From Martinezella tropici (GTDB lineage: Bacteria > Pseudomonadota > Alphaproteobacteria > Rhizobiales > Rhizobiaceae), in assembly GCF_003287875.1 (NCBI RefSeq), contig NZ_QMKK01000020.1, positions 62,001 to 126,000 on the forward strand: 64,000 bases of DNA. Reading direction: 5' to 3'. Position numbers and translations under genes: made by a program. Of this stretch, positions 63,625 through 64,000 are shown piece after piece. The notes beneath the pieces were generated by a model, which was not told the DNA's origin, searched no databases, and saw only the letters and a list, made by a program, of their open reading frames with translations. How positions within the stretch are numbered: position 1 is the first letter of the stretch; the number at the start of each line of letters is the position of its first letter.

Positions 63625-64000
63625 TTACTCGGCCTGACCGGCGGAATGATAGGCCCGGTCGAAATAGATGAGTCCCTGTCCGCCATCGCGCTGGCGGATG
63701 GCATCGACCTCGCAGAACAGAATGTCATGCGTGCCGCCATCGGCCCGACGCACAATCCGGCAATCGAACGATACGAGAGCATCTTCGAGCACCGGCGCAC
63801 CGGTGGACAATTCCGACCAGGAAGCGGCTGCGAAACGCTCGGCGACCGGGGTCTTGCCACCGAAGAGACGCGACAGATCCTCATGCGCTTCCGACAATAC
63901 GTTGACGCAGAGCACGCCATTTTGCGTGACGGCGGGATGAACGGAAGCGCCGCGGTTCAGGCAGACGAGCAAGGTCGGAGGACTGTCGGTGACACTGCAA
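63625..64000 (-). CDS. Flavin reductase (HpaC/RutF type), N-terminus cut by window edge
   Basis: The frame is open to the window edge on the minus strand; the first residues [22 protein letters not shown] are the conserved flavin-reductase N-terminal part (quoted part [18 protein letters not shown]). It continues with [21 protein letters not shown] and ends [18 protein letters not shown](P)H:FMN reductase that feeds reduced flavin to a two-component monooxygenase encoded elsewhere. 125 residues are visible; the likely start lies beyond base 64000. Confidence 0.9.
   Translation of the reverse strand, partial: CSVTDSPPTLLVCLNRGASVHPAVTQNGVLCVNVLSEAHEDLSRLFGGKTPVAERFAAASWSELSTGAPVLEDALVSFDCRIVRRADGGTHDILFCEVDAIRQRDGGQGLIYFDRAYHSAGQAE

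Overview
The window is GC-rich, densely coded DNA from an alphaproteobacterium, almost certainly a Rhizobium or close Rhizobiaceae chromosome. The evidence is the CtrA/SciP/ChpT cell-cycle module, a rhizobial urease cluster (ureD-ureA-DUF1272-ureB-x-y-ureC ... ureE-ureF-ureG), heterotetrameric sarcosine oxidase, an rkpK-lpsL-like sugar-nucleotide pair, and two families of palindromic intergenic repeats of the RIME type. No tRNA, rRNA, CRISPR array, insertion sequence or prophage was seen.

Layout. 1-5.9 kb: the end of a dihydropyrimidinase gene, a cupin, and a five-gene NMT1/THI5-type ABC transporter operon that includes a small drug/metabolite-type membrane protein. 6.3-10.8 kb: an RND efflux adaptor and pump. 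10.9-18.7 kb (minus strand): urease structural and nickel-insertion genes, interrupted by a diguanylate cyclase, an LprI-like protein, a DUF1272 zinc protein and a sialyltransferase-motif protein. 18.9-24.6 kb (minus): urtABCDE urea ABC transporter. Divergent from it, 24.8-29.1 kb: a 1129-residue hybrid histidine kinase whose sensor is a whole NCS1-permease-like domain, followed by a LuxR-type response regulator. 29.1-35.9 kb (minus): a D-2-hydroxyacid dehydrogenase and a livHMGF-x-livK branched-chain amino acid transporter. 36.2-43.9 kb (minus): soxBDAG plus a dimethylglycine/sarcosine dehydrogenase-like protein. 44.2-50.1 kb: cysQ-like phosphatase, sciP, a small acetyltransferase, a FliJ-like coiled-coil protein, ctrA, a lone receiver protein, chpT and a DUF1134 protein. 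50.3-55.1 kb: a coiled-coil membrane protein, a SpoU-type RNA methyltransferase, a small membrane protein, an RluD-type pseudouridine synthase and rpoH. 55.2-60.1 kb (minus): a large disordered single-span membrane protein, purA and a GNAT. 60.4-64 kb: UDP-glucose dehydrogenase, UDP-glucuronate-type epimerase, an alpha/beta hydrolase and the C-terminal part of a flavin reductase.

How the genes work together. Roughly 5-35 kb is largely nitrogen scavenging: urea import (Urt), urea hydrolysis (Ure), amino-acid import (Liv), and probably pyrimidine or pyrimidine-breakdown import beside dihydropyrimidinase. The NCS1-kinase/LuxR pair, transcribed away from urtA, is the best candidate for a ligand-responsive regulator of that block. 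Two 16-bp inverted repeats in the shared intergenic region are candidate operators. The sox block demethylates sarcosine and related methylamines. The sciP-ctrA-chpT segment is the core cell-cycle phosphorelay; the ctrA upstream region carries a CtrA-box match and three GANTC sites.

All functions are read from sequence motifs and family knowledge; no database search was run. Starts that differ from the longest reading frame are explained in the entries.
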